A DNA stretch of 64,000 nucleotides from Nocardioidaceae bacterium SCSIO 66511 (GTDB lineage Bacteria > Actinomycetota > Actinomycetes > Propionibacteriales > Nocardioidaceae). Below, piece after piece: positions 1-9,251 of this stretch. Within the stretch, counting starts at the first letter, position 1; the number at the start of each line of letters is the position of its first letter. The DNA is taken from assembly GCA_023100825.1 (NCBI GenBank), contig CP095846.1, positions 2,790,001-2,854,000 of the forward strand, in the 5' to 3' direction. The notes under the pieces were generated by a model that saw nothing but the letters and a program-made list of their open reading frames with translations, was not told the origin of the DNA and did not search any database. The position numbers and the translations under genes are program-made.

Positions 1-789
1 AAGCGGACCTTCAAGGACCACCGGCTCCGAGCGATCCTCCTCGACGACGTACGCGCAAAGGGTCAGCCGACCCGGTCGACACCTGCGTTCGCGATGGTCA
101 AACACCATGTGGAGCGCGGATTCGGCCGATGGAAGGTCGACGGCGGGATGCCCGCGCTGGTCGACGTACTCGAGGCTCGGCTGGAGCAACGCCGAGTCGA
201 CGTACGTACCGGTGTGCGCGCCCTCGACCTCCGCGCCGACGACGGCACGGTCACCGGCGTACGTACCGAATCCGACGATTTCGATGCCGACCTGGTCGTC
301 TGGGCGGCACCGACGCCGCCGCCGTCGCTACAGCCGTTCGGCGGCCTCCCCGTCATCCCGCCCGCAGTCACCCATCTGGCGCTGACACTCGACGCACCCG
401 ATCTGCCCGTCGACACTGTCGTACACGGCAACCCGGTCGTGACGATCCACACCGGCGGCGGCTCGCCGCTCGGCTACCGCACCTGGACCGTCGAGCACAG
501 CGGCGCGGCGGGCGAAGACGTGCTGGCCACCCTGCGGCGGCGTGGCCTCAACGTCGCCGACTTCGTCGTCGAGCGAATCGACCTCTCACCGACCGACCAG
601 CTCGTCGACGCGGGTCCGGCGTACGGATGGCAGTGGCAGGGCTGGCGTACGGCGCTCGACCGCCCCGGGGTGGGAGCGTCGCCGTTCCGGGGCTTGTTCC
701 TGGTCGGCTGCGCCGCGCATCCGGGACCGAGCTTCGAGCTGGTGGGCCTCGGCGCCGCGGCGGTGGCGACGGCGATCGGCAGGGCCTGA
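1..789 (+). CDS. CrtI-like NAD(P)/FAD-dependent oxidoreductase, C-terminal part
   Basis: The open frame runs in from the left edge without a start, so only about the last 262 residues are present. The C-terminus (GLFLVGCAAHPGP, then a hydrophobic GLGAAAVATAIG stretch) is the FAD-contacting end typical of phytoene-desaturase-like amine oxidoreductases. The middle region, with VDGGMPALVDVLEARL, resembles the substrate and FAD domain of that family. The N-terminal dinucleotide-binding motif lies outside the window. A polyprenyl diphosphate synthase sits 1.4 kb downstream, which fits isoprenoid or carotenoid chemistry, but the substrate cannot be read from the sequence. It ends 17 bp from a convergent small membrane protein gene. 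Confidence 0.75.
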   Translation, partial: KRTFKDHRLRAILLDDVRAKGQPTRSTPAFAMVKHHVERGFGRWKVDGGMPALVDVLEARLEQRRVDVRTGVRALDLRADDGTVTGVRTESDDFDADLVVWAAPTPPPSLQPFGGLPVIPPAVTHLALTLDAPDLPVDTVVHGNPVVTIHTGGGSPLGYRTWTVEHSGAAGEDVLATLRRRGLNVADFVVERIDLSPTDQLVDAGPAYGWQWQGWRTALDRPGVGASPFRGLFLVGCAAHPGPSFELVGLGAAAVATAIGRA

Positions 790-806
790 CGCGGCTGCAG
801 AGAGCC

Positions 807-1085
807 TCAGTGCCGCAGCGAACGATCTTTCCACTCCTGCCGGATGCCCGCCACGATCGACGACAGGTAGTGCGCCTCGTCGGAGTCGTCATCGATGCGG
901 CACGCGCCGACACCGAAGGCCGAGCCGAGCAGCAGGCTCCCCCACCACACCGCCGCGAGGGTCGGGTGGGCCTGGAAGGACAGATCGGCCGCGCCCATCC
1001 ACGCGGCCAGGCCGACGACCAGCGCCAGACAAGAAGCGCTGCCGAGCGTCAACTCGGCCTTCAGTCGCTTCTGGCGTCCACTCAC
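807..1085 (-). CDS. Small two-helix membrane protein, unknown function
   Basis: A 92-residue protein starting at GTG (1085). After a basic N-terminus (SGRQKRLKAE) it has two hydrophobic segments, about residues 13-31 and 42-60, and then a charged C-terminal tail with SIVAGIRQEWKDRSLRH. This is the layout of small integral membrane proteins in actinomycetes. I recognise no family-defining motif. It lies downstream of metF on the same strand with a 66-bp gap, so it could be cotranscribed. The function is unknown. Confidence 0.6.
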   Translation of the reverse strand: MSGRQKRLKAELTLGSASCLALVVGLAAWMGAADLSFQAHPTLAAVWWGSLLLGSAFGVGACRIDDDSDEAHYLSSIVAGIRQEWKDRSLRH

Positions 1086-1151
1086 ACCTACAGGATGACA
1101 GTGACTTGTGCCACTTTTCGTGGATTGGGCGAGATCGTGGCGTGTCGGCGT

Positions 1152-2060
1152 TCAGACGCGGGCGCGGGTCAGTCGCTCGAAGATGTCTCTGGTGGCCGTC
1201 GACCGGTTCAGGGTGTAGAAGTGCAGGCCGGGTGCGCCCGACCCGAGTAGCCGCTCGCACAGCTCGGTCGCAAGGATGATGCCCTCCGCGCGCACGGCGG
1301 CAGGGTCGTCCTGTAACGGCGCGATCCGCTGGGCGACCGCGTCGGGAACCGGATGGCCGGAAAGCTCAGACATACGGGTGATCTGGCGCAGATTGGTGAT
1401 CGGCATGATGCCCGGGACGATCGGGATCGTGCACCCGAGTTCTCGTACGCGGTCGACGAGCCGGACGTAGTCGTCGGCGTCGAAGAAGAAGTCCGATACC
1501 GCGAAGGACGCACCGGCCTCGGCCTTGTGGACCAGCGTTCGCGCGTCGGCGTCGAGGCTGTCGGCATCGCGATGACCACGCGGGTACGCCGCGACGCCGA
1601 TGCCGAAGCGCCCGAGCGGACGGACCAGCTCGACCAGCTCCACGCCGCTGTCGAGGCCACCCGGGTGCGCCTGCCACGGCGTGCCGGGACCTCCGGCCGG
1701 ATCGCCGCGCAGCGCCAGGATGTTTCGTACGCCCGCCGCGGCGTACTGCCCGACGACACCACGCAGCTCGTCGCTGCTCTGCCCGACGCAGGTGAGGTGG
1801 CCGACCGGCGTCAAGGTGGTCTCGAGCGCGATCCGCTCCGTGATGCGAACGGTTCGGTCGCGCGTCGAGCCGCCCGCGCCGTACGTCACGGAGACGAACG
1901 TCGGCTGCAGTGACTCCAACTCGCGGATCGCGGTCCACAACCGCCGCTCCCCCTCGTCGCTCTTCGGCGGGAAGAACTCGAACGAGAACGCCGGTGCGTC
2001 CGACGCGAGCGCGCGGGTGATCGCGTCGGAGTCCGAAGCATCCGCAGCAGGCGTCGTCAT
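1152..2060 (-). CDS. metF: Methylenetetrahydrofolate reductase
   Basis: A 302-residue MetF-family flavoprotein that would reduce 5,10-methylene-THF to 5-methyl-THF for methionine synthesis. The N-terminal motif FSFEFFPPKS (residues 25-34) carries the catalytic Glu at position 28. SVTYGAGGSTRD and LRGDPAGG follow at the expected places of the TIM barrel. I chose the ATG at 2060 rather than the upstream start at 2114 because homology begins just after it and the extra 18 residues look random. It diverges from the polyprenyl synthase gene across about 113 bp. Its place beside idsA matches, from memory, M. tuberculosis Rv2172c-Rv2173. Confidence 0.93.
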   Translation of the reverse strand: MTTPAADASDSDAITRALASDAPAFSFEFFPPKSDEGERRLWTAIRELESLQPTFVSVTYGAGGSTRDRTVRITERIALETTLTPVGHLTCVGQSSDELRGVVGQYAAAGVRNILALRGDPAGGPGTPWQAHPGGLDSGVELVELVRPLGRFGIGVAAYPRGHRDADSLDADARTLVHKAEAGASFAVSDFFFDADDYVRLVDRVRELGCTIPIVPGIMPITNLRQITRMSELSGHPVPDAVAQRIAPLQDDPAAVRAEGIILATELCERLLGSGAPGLHFYTLNRSTATRDIFERLTRARV

Positions 2061-2173
2061 GCGAACCACATTAGGCCAGAGGTCCACCAGTTGGTCGGCA
2101 CGCCCATTCTGCAAGATGTCGGCGCCGGACAGTCGACGTTCGGTCGCCCGATGGCACGGATAGGCTGACGCCC

Positions 2174-3244
2174 ATGTCCACCCAGGACGTCGAATCCGAC
2201 CTTGCCGGCACCGTGCAGGCAGAGCTCGACGAGTTCGTCGACGCCCAACGCGGGCGGCTGCGCGATCTCGGCCCGGAGCTCACGCCCTTCCTCGACGCCG
2301 CGCAGGCCTTCGTATCCGGAGGCAAACGTCTGCGCCCTGCATTCTGCTATTGGGGCTGGCGGGCCGCGGGCGGCGCCGACGACGAGCCGGGCATCCTTCG
2401 CGCGGCCTCGGCGCTGGAGTGGCTGCAGGCGAGCGCGCTCGTCCACGACGATGTGATGGACGGCTCCGACGTGCGTCGCGGGCGGCCCGCGGTACATCGC
2501 GCATTCGAGGCGCGTCATCGCTCGGCGAACTGGGTCGGTGACGCTCAGCAGTTCGGTGTCGGTTCCGCGATTCTGCTCGGTGACCTGATGTTGAGCTGGT
2601 GCGACGAGATGTTCCGAGACTCCGGCCTGAGCCAGGGCCGGCTCGTACGTGGCGCGTACTTCCTCGACCTGTGCAAGTCCGAGGTCGTTGGTGGCCAGTT
2701 CCTCGACCTCGTCGGGCAGTCGGCTGGGGTGAACTCGATCGAGCAGGCGATGCGCATCGTGCACTTCAAATCGGCGAAGTACACCGTCGAGCGCCCGCTG
2801 CACATCGGCGGTGCGCTCGCGGGCGGCGACGAGTCACTGTTGACCGCACTGTCGCGGGTCGGCGTGCCACTCGGTGAGGCGTTCCAGCTGCGCGACGACG
2901 TGCTCGGCGTGTTCGGCGACCCCGAGGTCACCGGAAAGCCCGCCGGCGACGACCTGCGCGAAGGTAAACGCACTGTGCTGCTCGCGCGTGCGTTCGAGGG
3001 TGCCGACGGCGAGCAGACCAGGATCCTCGCCGATGCCGTCGGCCGCCCCGACCTCGACCCGGCCGAGGTCGACCGGTTGCGTGCGCTGATCACGTCGACG
3101 GGTGCGCTCGACGCGGTCGAGGACCAGATCGCAACGCTCGAAGGCCGCGTCGCGGCGGCGTTGGATGACGCGCCGATGCTCGACCCGGATGCCCGCGACG
3201 CGATTGCTCGGTTGGCCGAGCGCGCGACGCGGCGCCAAAGCTGA
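2174..3244 (+). CDS. idsA: Polyprenyl (geranylgeranyl-type) diphosphate synthase
   Basis: A 356-residue trans-isoprenyl diphosphate synthase that condenses IPP onto allylic diphosphates. GGKRLRP lies near residue 49. The first Asp-rich motif is DDVMD (residues 92-96), and the second is DDVLGVFGD near residue 241. Both Mg2+-diphosphate sites therefore look intact. Chain length cannot be fixed from sequence alone; family and context suggest C15-C20 products. The start at 2174 (ATG) leaves a normal N-terminus. It faces metF across a short divergent promoter region. The terminal codons are followed within 30 bp by a perfect 14-bp inverted repeat. Confidence 0.92.
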   Translation: MSTQDVESDLAGTVQAELDEFVDAQRGRLRDLGPELTPFLDAAQAFVSGGKRLRPAFCYWGWRAAGGADDEPGILRAASALEWLQASALVHDDVMDGSDVRRGRPAVHRAFEARHRSANWVGDAQQFGVGSAILLGDLMLSWCDEMFRDSGLSQGRLVRGAYFLDLCKSEVVGGQFLDLVGQSAGVNSIEQAMRIVHFKSAKYTVERPLHIGGALAGGDESLLTALSRVGVPLGEAFQLRDDVLGVFGDPEVTGKPAGDDLREGKRTVLLARAFEGADGEQTRILADAVGRPDLDPAEVDRLRALITSTGALDAVEDQIATLEGRVAAALDDAPMLDPDARDAIARLAERATRRQS

Positions 3245-3270
3245 GTGCGCCGTATGCAGGCGGGCGCTTT

Positions 3271-3327
3271 TTGCGATCGGTTACCCCCGGATCGCAACCT
3301 GCTGGATCTGGGCGTAACCGATCGCAA
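3271..3327. repeat. 14-bp perfect inverted repeat with internal half-copy
   Basis: TTGCGATCGGTTAC (3271-3284) is exactly complementary to GTAACCGATCGCAA (3314-3327), with 29 nt between. The 9-mer GATCGCAAC of the right arm also occurs inside the loop at 3290-3298. It lies 26 bp after the idsA stop and 54 bp before the ATP-grasp start. It could be an RNA hairpin that ends idsA transcription or an operator for the next gene. There is no U-tract. Confidence 0.75.
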
Positions 3328-3380
3328 CGCGAGCACAAAACCGGGTGACGCGAGCAGGCCGGCGATTTACGTTGACCCGC

Positions 3381-4733
3381 ATGGACGACACCGAATGGAC
3401 ACGCTGGCTGACCGAGCCCTTTCGGGGGCGCAAGGTGATCCTCGGCTATCGACTGGTTGCCGCTTCGAATCACCAGATCGAAACGCTGCGTACGTTCGGT
3501 GCACAGAGGCCGCTGCTCGTCAGCATCGGCCGCGGCACGGGGCCTGTTCCCCCGCCCGACACCCACGACCTCGTCGAAGTCGCCGGGCCGCGGCCGCCGA
3601 CGATGACCGAGGAGGTACGTCAGAACACCGCTCTCGCCAGCGACCCACCACCCGAGGTTCGCGCGGCCGTCGAGTCGTACGACCCCGACGGCGAGGCGAT
3701 CTGGTGGCTCACGCCGTATGCGTCGAATGCGGACTGCCTCGGGCGTCCCGTCCTCGGCGGTAGGCCCGCCAGCTGGGCCGCGCTCGAGGACAAGACGCTC
3801 GACGCCGACCTCTGGCGCGAGGCCGGCGTTGCGCACTCGCCGAGCAGGTCCGTACGCCCCGAAGCAGCCGACCTGCGTGCCGCGGCCGATGCGCTCGACA
3901 CAGGTGCTGGCACCGTGTGGTCCGGCGACGCCCGCGACGGGCTGAACGGCGGCAGCGACTACGTGCGATGGGTACGTACGCCCGAACAGGCCGCCGACGC
4001 GGAGACCTTCTTCGCCGCCAACTGTGACCGCGTACGAGTGATGCCGTACCTCGAAGGGCCGTCGTGCAGCATCCACGGCTTCGTCCTGCCCGACGGTGTC
4101 GCGGCGTTGCGGCCGGTGGAACAGGTGCAGATACCCGACGCCGGCGAGGGTCGCTTCGCCTCGACGGGGATGTCGACCTGGTGGGATCCCGCGCCAGAGG
4201 TCCGCAACGCGATGCGGGAAGCGGCACGCGCAGTCGGCCGCGTGCTCGACCGGCGCGTGGGCTACCGCGGCGGGTTCAGCATCGACGGCATCGTGACCGC
4301 CGAGGGCTTCCGACCGACCGAGCTCAATCCTCGCTTCTCCGGCGGGCTCGGTCAGCTCGCCCGAGCAGTCCCGTCGCTACCGATCGAGCTGGTGCAGCTC
4401 AACGCCGTGCGCGGTCGCGACATCCGCCTGAGCGCCGCCGACCTCGAACACCGGATCGTGGGGGCGGCCGACGAGCAACGCAGCGGCAGACTCATGTCGA
4501 TCGCCGACTCGGCCGCCGCGCCGACCGAATCGGTCGACCACCGGATCGGTTGGGACGGCGTCCGTCTCGGTCCGGTCGACGGCTCGGCGACCGAGACCGT
4601 CGTACGCACGGGGCCGAGCATGATCGGCGGCAGGCTGGCGATGTGGGAGCTCGACGAGCACGTCATCGCCCGCGGGCAGTCGGCCCTTCCGCATGCGCGG
4701 GCATTGCGACGCTTCGCCACGTCCGACGCCTGA
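3381..4733 (+). CDS. Orphan ATP-grasp fold protein
   Basis: A 450-residue protein starting at ATG 3381; the longer frame from 3345 adds only an unlikely leader. The C-terminal half has the ATP-grasp Mg2+-binding end, ELNPRFSGGLGQLARA, preceded by GYRGGFSIDGIV. A middle segment EDKTLDADLWREAGV resembles the lysine-containing first ATP-binding strand. ATP-grasp enzymes ligate a carboxylate to an amine or thiol through an acyl-phosphate. Here no ligase partner, carrier protein or peptide gene is adjacent, so the substrate is unknown. It is the last plus-strand gene before a convergent regulator gene. Confidence 0.8.
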   Translation: MDDTEWTRWLTEPFRGRKVILGYRLVAASNHQIETLRTFGAQRPLLVSIGRGTGPVPPPDTHDLVEVAGPRPPTMTEEVRQNTALASDPPPEVRAAVESYDPDGEAIWWLTPYASNADCLGRPVLGGRPASWAALEDKTLDADLWREAGVAHSPSRSVRPEAADLRAAADALDTGAGTVWSGDARDGLNGGSDYVRWVRTPEQAADAETFFAANCDRVRVMPYLEGPSCSIHGFVLPDGVAALRPVEQVQIPDAGEGRFASTGMSTWWDPAPEVRNAMREAARAVGRVLDRRVGYRGGFSIDGIVTAEGFRPTELNPRFSGGLGQLARAVPSLPIELVQLNAVRGRDIRLSAADLEHRIVGAADEQRSGRLMSIADSAAAPTESVDHRIGWDGVRLGPVDGSATETVVRTGPSMIGGRLAMWELDEHVIARGQSALPHARALRRFATSDA

Positions 4734-4763
4734 TCCGTAGCCCGTCGAGTGGTCAGCGCGGGC

Positions 4764-5162
4764 TCAGAACGCCATCGCCTGCGCGCGGCGGCGTACCTCC
4801 TTGCCGCGGTCCTCGCGAAGCGCGTCGATCGGTCGGCCGGGCAGTGAGTCGTCGGCGGTGAACAGCCAGACCAGCGCCTCGTGCTCCTCGAAGCCGGAGT
4901 CCGACAGCAGCGTCAGCGTGCCGCCGAGACCCTTCACGATCGCGCCGTCGGCGAGCATCGCGGCGGGTACGCGCGGCTCCTTGGATGCGGCGGTGCGTAC
5001 GACGCTGAGCTCGCGCTCGCGGGCCCACTGTCGTACGCGGTTGGGGCTCACTCCGAGCTCGTCGGCCGCCTCGCCAAGGGTCAACCAGGAGTCGATCAGG
5101 GTGTCGAGCGGATCGGCTCCGTTGTCATCGGCATCGGCGTGGTCAGGATTCGCGTTCGGCAC
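4764..5162 (-). CDS. Rv2175c-type DNA-binding protein, probable PknL substrate
   Basis: A 132-residue protein. A short acidic, disordered N-terminus is followed by a helix-turn-helix (WLTLGEAADELGVSPNRVRQWARE, about residues 26-49). A small C-terminal domain then contains LADGAIVKGLGGTLTLL and a FEEHEALVWLFTADDSLPGRPIDALR stretch. This matches the Rv2175c family, described in M. tuberculosis as DNA-binding and phosphorylated by the neighbouring kinase PknL. Here it is divergent from a pknL homologue across 175 bp, the same arrangement. Its DNA target is unknown. Confidence 0.85.
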   Translation of the reverse strand: MPNANPDHADADDNGADPLDTLIDSWLTLGEAADELGVSPNRVRQWARERELSVVRTAASKEPRVPAAMLADGAIVKGLGGTLTLLSDSGFEEHEALVWLFTADDSLPGRPIDALREDRGKEVRRRAQAMAF

Positions 5163-5337
5163 GGCCCCGATCGTACGCTTCGACGGTCGAGCGGGAACGT
5201 CGACCGGGCGCGCTCACACACCGCCTGCACGGGGTCGCACCCGTACCCAACTAGAATCCACTCAGGTCGGACGGGGTCGAGCGTCGAGCCTTAACCTCCG
5301 CCGCACCACTGGCCTGCCCCAGATCGAGGAGATTTCC

Positions 5338-7281
5338 GTGTCCGCGAGCAACGAGACCCTGCAGGGTCGCTTGCTCGACGGCAGATACCTGATCGGCGAC
5401 CTGATCGCCCGTGGCGGCATGGCCAGCGTCTACCGCGCCACCGACACCCGTCTCGATCGCGTCGTCGCCGTCAAGGTCATGCACGCGGGCATGCGTGACG
5501 ACGTCGACTTCGTCGATCGGTTCGTCCGGGAGGCCCGGTCGGCCGCGAAACTGAACCATCCCAACGTCGTCTCGGTGTTCGACCAGGGCGACGACAACGG
5601 CGTCGTCTATCTCGTCATGGAGCTCGTCGAGGGGCGTACGCTGCGCGACCTGATGCGCGACGAGGCACCGATGCATCCACGTCGCGCGCTCGCCCTGCTC
5701 GAGCAGATTCTGCTCGCGCTCTCGGCCGCGCACGAAGCGCATATCGTGCACCGAGACGTCAAGCCGGAGAACGTTCTGATCGCCCCGGACGGCCGGGTCA
5801 AGGTTGCCGACTTCGGCCTCGCCCGCGCCGTGACATCGGCCACCGGCGGCGCCTCGAACGCCTCCACCGGTGTGCTCATCGGCACCGTCTCGTACCTCGC
5901 TCCGGAGCTCGTACTCAACCAGGGCGCCGACGCACGTACCGACGTGTACGCCTGCGGCGCGGTCCTGTACGAGATGTTGACCGGCTTCAAACCGCACTCC
6001 GGCGAGACACCGATCCAGATCGCGTACCGCCACGTGCACGAAGACGTCCCGCCCCCGTCGCTCCGGATGCGGGGTATGCCTACGTACATCGATGCGCTCA
6101 TCGCCCGCGCGACCGCCCGCGACCGCGACCGGCGCTCCGCCGACGCACGCGTACTGCTTCGCCAGCTCCGGCAGGTACGTCACGCGCTCGATCGCGGCCT
6201 GGCCGACGATCCCGAGCTGGTGGCCGACCTGCTGCCGAGCGCGACCCGACCGTCGCCGCAGCCCCAGCGTCCGCCGCAGGCGCCCGCGCCGGCTGCACCG
6301 CAGCACTCCGATGCCACTCTCGTCGTCGGCCCGAAGGGTCCGCCGCCGACTGGCCCGGAGCAGCCGACCGCACCTGACGAGCCCCCTCGGCAGAAGAAGC
6401 GCAGGCGGGGCCCGATCTGGCTGGCGATCATCGTCGTGCTCGCGATCCTCGCGGCGATCGGCGGCTTCTACTTCGGCGTCATGCGCTACAGCACGACACC
6501 CGACCTGACCGGGGAGACGGAGAAGGCCGCGCGAGAGATCGCGGAGAGCCGCGGTCTCGACCTCGATGTGTCCGACGAGAAGTTCAGCGAAACCGTGCCC
6601 GCGGGCGACGTCATCTCCACCAGTCCGGAGCCGGGAGAGAACATCATCGACGGCGGCACCGTCGACGTGACGCTGTCGAAGGGCAAGGAGCGCTACAAGG
6701 TTCCGAAGCTCGCCGGCACCGACGAAGCCGGCGCCCGCAACGCACTGGAGAAGGCCAACCTCGAAGCGGGCAGGACGATTCCGCGTTACAGCGACTCGGT
6801 CGACACCGGCGATGTCATCCGCGGCAGCGTCAAACCGGGCAAGAAGGTCAAGGCCGGTACGAAGGTCGACATCATCGTGTCGAAGGGCCGCCGCCCTATC
6901 GACGTCCAGTCCCAGGTCGGCACCCGCGTACGCGACGCACGCGCGGCACTCGAGGATGCCGGCTTCGAGGTCGACATCGAACGCACCCACGATCGCAGTG
7001 TCCCGCGTGGGCAGGTGATCACCCAGAACCCCGACAACGGGTCCGCGTACCGCGGTGACACCGTCCGGCTCGTCGTCTCCCGTGGGCCGGCACGCGTCGA
7101 GGTCCCCGACGTCAGCTTCATGGACGTCGAGGACGCGACGAAACAGCTGGAGGACAAGGGCCTCGAGGTCAAGGTCGAGGAAAGCGATGTCAGCATCGGT
7201 GCCGGCATCGTCCGCGATCAGGACCCCGACTCCGGAGAGCGCGTACGCAAAGGCACCACCGTGACGTTGTACGTGGTCTGA
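5338..7281 (+). CDS. pknL: PASTA-domain Ser/Thr protein kinase
   Basis: A 647-residue membrane kinase. The GTG at 5338 is preceded by an AGGAG ribosome site and places the kinase domain at the N-terminus. Visible parts are the glycine loop (ARGGMASVY), VAVK Lys46, HRD at 138-140 and DFG from Asp158. A Pro/Gln-rich linker follows, then one transmembrane helix near residues 358-385 and four extracellular PASTA repeats (about 386-647). PASTA repeats bind muropeptide or lipid II-like ligands, so it likely couples cell-wall state to phosphorylation of targets such as the divergent Rv2175c-like protein. All catalytic residues look intact. Confidence 0.95.
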   Translation: MSASNETLQGRLLDGRYLIGDLIARGGMASVYRATDTRLDRVVAVKVMHAGMRDDVDFVDRFVREARSAAKLNHPNVVSVFDQGDDNGVVYLVMELVEGRTLRDLMRDEAPMHPRRALALLEQILLALSAAHEAHIVHRDVKPENVLIAPDGRVKVADFGLARAVTSATGGASNASTGVLIGTVSYLAPELVLNQGADARTDVYACGAVLYEMLTGFKPHSGETPIQIAYRHVHEDVPPPSLRMRGMPTYIDALIARATARDRDRRSADARVLLRQLRQVRHALDRGLADDPELVADLLPSATRPSPQPQRPPQAPAPAAPQHSDATLVVGPKGPPPTGPEQPTAPDEPPRQKKRRRGPIWLAIIVVLAILAAIGGFYFGVMRYSTTPDLTGETEKAAREIAESRGLDLDVSDEKFSETVPAGDVISTSPEPGENIIDGGTVDVTLSKGKERYKVPKLAGTDEAGARNALEKANLEAGRTIPRYSDSVDTGDVIRGSVKPGKKVKAGTKVDIIVSKGRRPIDVQSQVGTRVRDARAALEDAGFEVDIERTHDRSVPRGQVITQNPDNGSAYRGDTVRLVVSRGPARVEVPDVSFMDVEDATKQLEDKGLEVKVEESDVSIGAGIVRDQDPDSGERVRKGTTVTLYVV

Positions 7282-7288
7282 GCACAGC

Positions 7289-8170
7289 ATGCGTACGACC
7301 CGGTGGGCGACTCTCGCCCTGTTGCTCGTCACCGCCACATGGGGATCGACGTTCATCCTGATCAAGGATCTGCTCGACCGGGTGCCGACGCTCGACTTCC
7401 TTGCGCTTCGGTTCGCCATCGCAGCAGCGGCAATGATGATCGTCGCGCCACGGGCGATCGCGCGGCTGTCGTCGCAAACGCGGCGCCGCGGCGTGATCGT
7501 CGGGCTGATCTACGGTTTGGCGCAGATCCTGCAGACCGAGGGCCTCGCGCATACAGACGCGAGCGTCTCGGGCTTCATCACCGGCATGTACGTCGTGCTG
7601 ACGCCCGTGATCGCGGCCGTCGTGCTCCGCAGCCGCATCGGCGCGGTCACCTGGTGCGCGGTAGCGGTCGCGACAGTCGGGCTCGGGTTCTTGTCTCTGC
7701 GCGGCCTGTCGATCGGTATCGGCGAGAGCATCACCTTCGCGTCGGCGATCCTGTACGCGGTGCACATCGTCGCGCTCAGTGCCTGGTCGACGGCCCGCGA
7801 CGCGTACGGGCTGGCGGTGATCCAGATGGCAGTGATCGCCGCGATGTGCTTCGCCGCCACCGGGTGGAACGGCATGGTGCTCCCCGACGACGCCGCCGAC
7901 TGGGTCTCGGTCGTGTACATGGCCGTCGTCGCCGGCGCGATCGCGATGCTCGCCCAGACCTGGGCACAGGCCCATCTGCCGGCGACCCGGGCGGCGATCA
8001 TCATGACGATGGAACCGGTGTTCGCGGCGACGTTCGCCATCGCGCTCGGCGACGAGTCGCTCACCCTGCGGGTTGCCATCGGCGGCACGTTCGTCGTCGC
8101 CGCCATGCTCGCCGCCGAGTTGGCGCCGCGCCGCAAGATCGAGGCCGAGGTCCCTCATCTCGGCCAGTGA
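7289..8170 (+). CDS. EamA/DMT-family membrane transporter
   Basis: A 293-residue protein with about ten hydrophobic helices. The N-terminal signature TATWGSTFILIKDLL and the second-half motif WAQAHLPATRAAIIMTMEPVFA are those of drug/metabolite-superfamily EamA repeats. It starts 8 bp after pknL and is probably in the same transcript. Substrates of this family range from amino acids to small metabolites and cannot be predicted here. It ends 4 bp from the convergent desaturase gene. Confidence 0.85.
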   Translation: MRTTRWATLALLLVTATWGSTFILIKDLLDRVPTLDFLALRFAIAAAAMMIVAPRAIARLSSQTRRRGVIVGLIYGLAQILQTEGLAHTDASVSGFITGMYVVLTPVIAAVVLRSRIGAVTWCAVAVATVGLGFLSLRGLSIGIGESITFASAILYAVHIVALSAWSTARDAYGLAVIQMAVIAAMCFAATGWNGMVLPDDAADWVSVVYMAVVAGAIAMLAQTWAQAHLPATRAAIIMTMEPVFAATFAIALGDESLTLRVAIGGTFVVAAMLAAELAPRRKIEAEVPHLGQ

Positions 8171-8173
8171 CGG

Positions 8174-9187
8174 CTATCCGGCACGCAACGGTGCACCGAC
8201 GGAGTGCATGTGTCGCAACGCGATCGCGTACGACTCGAACAACCCCGTCTCGGTGTAGCTGATACCACGCTCATCGCAGTACGCACGTACGATCGGCTGC
8301 GCCTTGCGCAGGTTGGGCATCGGCATGTTGGGAAACAGATGGTGCTCGATCTGGTAGTTCAGCCCGCCGAGAGCGTGGTCGGTGACGACATTGCCGCGTA
8401 CGTTGCGCGATGTGAGCACCTGCTTGCGCAGGAAGTCGAGCCGTTCGCCCTCCTTGAGGGTCGGCATCCCCTTGTGGTTCGGCGCGAAGCTGCAGCCCAG
8501 GTAGAGACCGAACAACGCCTGGTTGAGCAGGATCCACACGATCGCCTTGCCGGGTGAAAGGACGGCGAACACCGCACCCAGGTACGCGGCGAAGTGCGCG
8601 ATCAGCAACGCCGCTTCCAGCCTGCGTCGTTTGAGATTGGGCCGGAACAGCGCTCGTACGCTCGAGATGTGCAGGTTGAAGCCCTCGAGCGTCAGTAGCG
8701 GAAAGAACAACCACGCTTCGTACTTGCTGACGAACCGCGCAATGCCGCTCGTACCACGCGCCTGGTCCTGTGACCAGGTGAGGAGGTCCGGCGCCACATC
8801 GGGATCGAGCTCCTCATGGTTCGGGTTCGCGTGGTGCCGCGTGTGCTTGTCCATCCACCAGCCGTAGCCCATACCGATGCCGAGGTTGCCGACGATCCGG
8901 CCGGCGATCTCGCTCGGCCGGCGCGTACGAAAGACCTGCATGTGTGCGAGGTCGTGTGCGACGAGGGCGAGTTGGGCGAATGCGACGGCGATGAAAGCGG
9001 CGGTCAGCAGCTGCCACCAGGTGTTGCCGAGCGTGAAGAACGCGGTCCACCCGACCGTGAACGCGACGACGATGGCCGAGATGCGCAACACATAATAGGT
9101 CGGGCGCCGCTCCAGCAATCCGGCATCGTCGATGCGGTCGCGGAGGTCGGCGAAGTCGCTGCGGGTACGCGCGGATTCGATGGTCAT
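8174..9187 (-). CDS. Membrane fatty acid (acyl-CoA) desaturase
   Basis: A 337-residue di-iron membrane desaturase. The three histidine boxes are present: HDLAH, HTRHH and QIEHHLFPNMP. Hydrophobic pairs (about residues 30-75 and 175-215) flank them. The pattern is that of the DesA3/linoleoyl-CoA-type family, which introduces a double bond into acyl-CoA or lipid acyl chains using electrons from an oxidoreductase. No dedicated ferredoxin or reductase gene is adjacent. The start at 9187 (ATG) gives a normal cytosolic N-terminus. Confidence 0.9.
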   Translation of the reverse strand: MTIESARTRSDFADLRDRIDDAGLLERRPTYYVLRISAIVVAFTVGWTAFFTLGNTWWQLLTAAFIAVAFAQLALVAHDLAHMQVFRTRRPSEIAGRIVGNLGIGMGYGWWMDKHTRHHANPNHEELDPDVAPDLLTWSQDQARGTSGIARFVSKYEAWLFFPLLTLEGFNLHISSVRALFRPNLKRRRLEAALLIAHFAAYLGAVFAVLSPGKAIVWILLNQALFGLYLGCSFAPNHKGMPTLKEGERLDFLRKQVLTSRNVRGNVVTDHALGGLNYQIEHHLFPNMPMPNLRKAQPIVRAYCDERGISYTETGLFESYAIALRHMHSVGAPLRAG

Positions 9188-9251
9188 GTAACCGAGTCTT
9201 CTCGCGACCGGTCACGTCTTCGATGGGGCGGAATCCCCAATCGAGGTAGGG

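Noticed and set aside
5251-7419. Long minus-strand open frame antisense to pknL
   Set aside because: Asp/Gly/Arg-rich shadow without a ribosome site or family motif.
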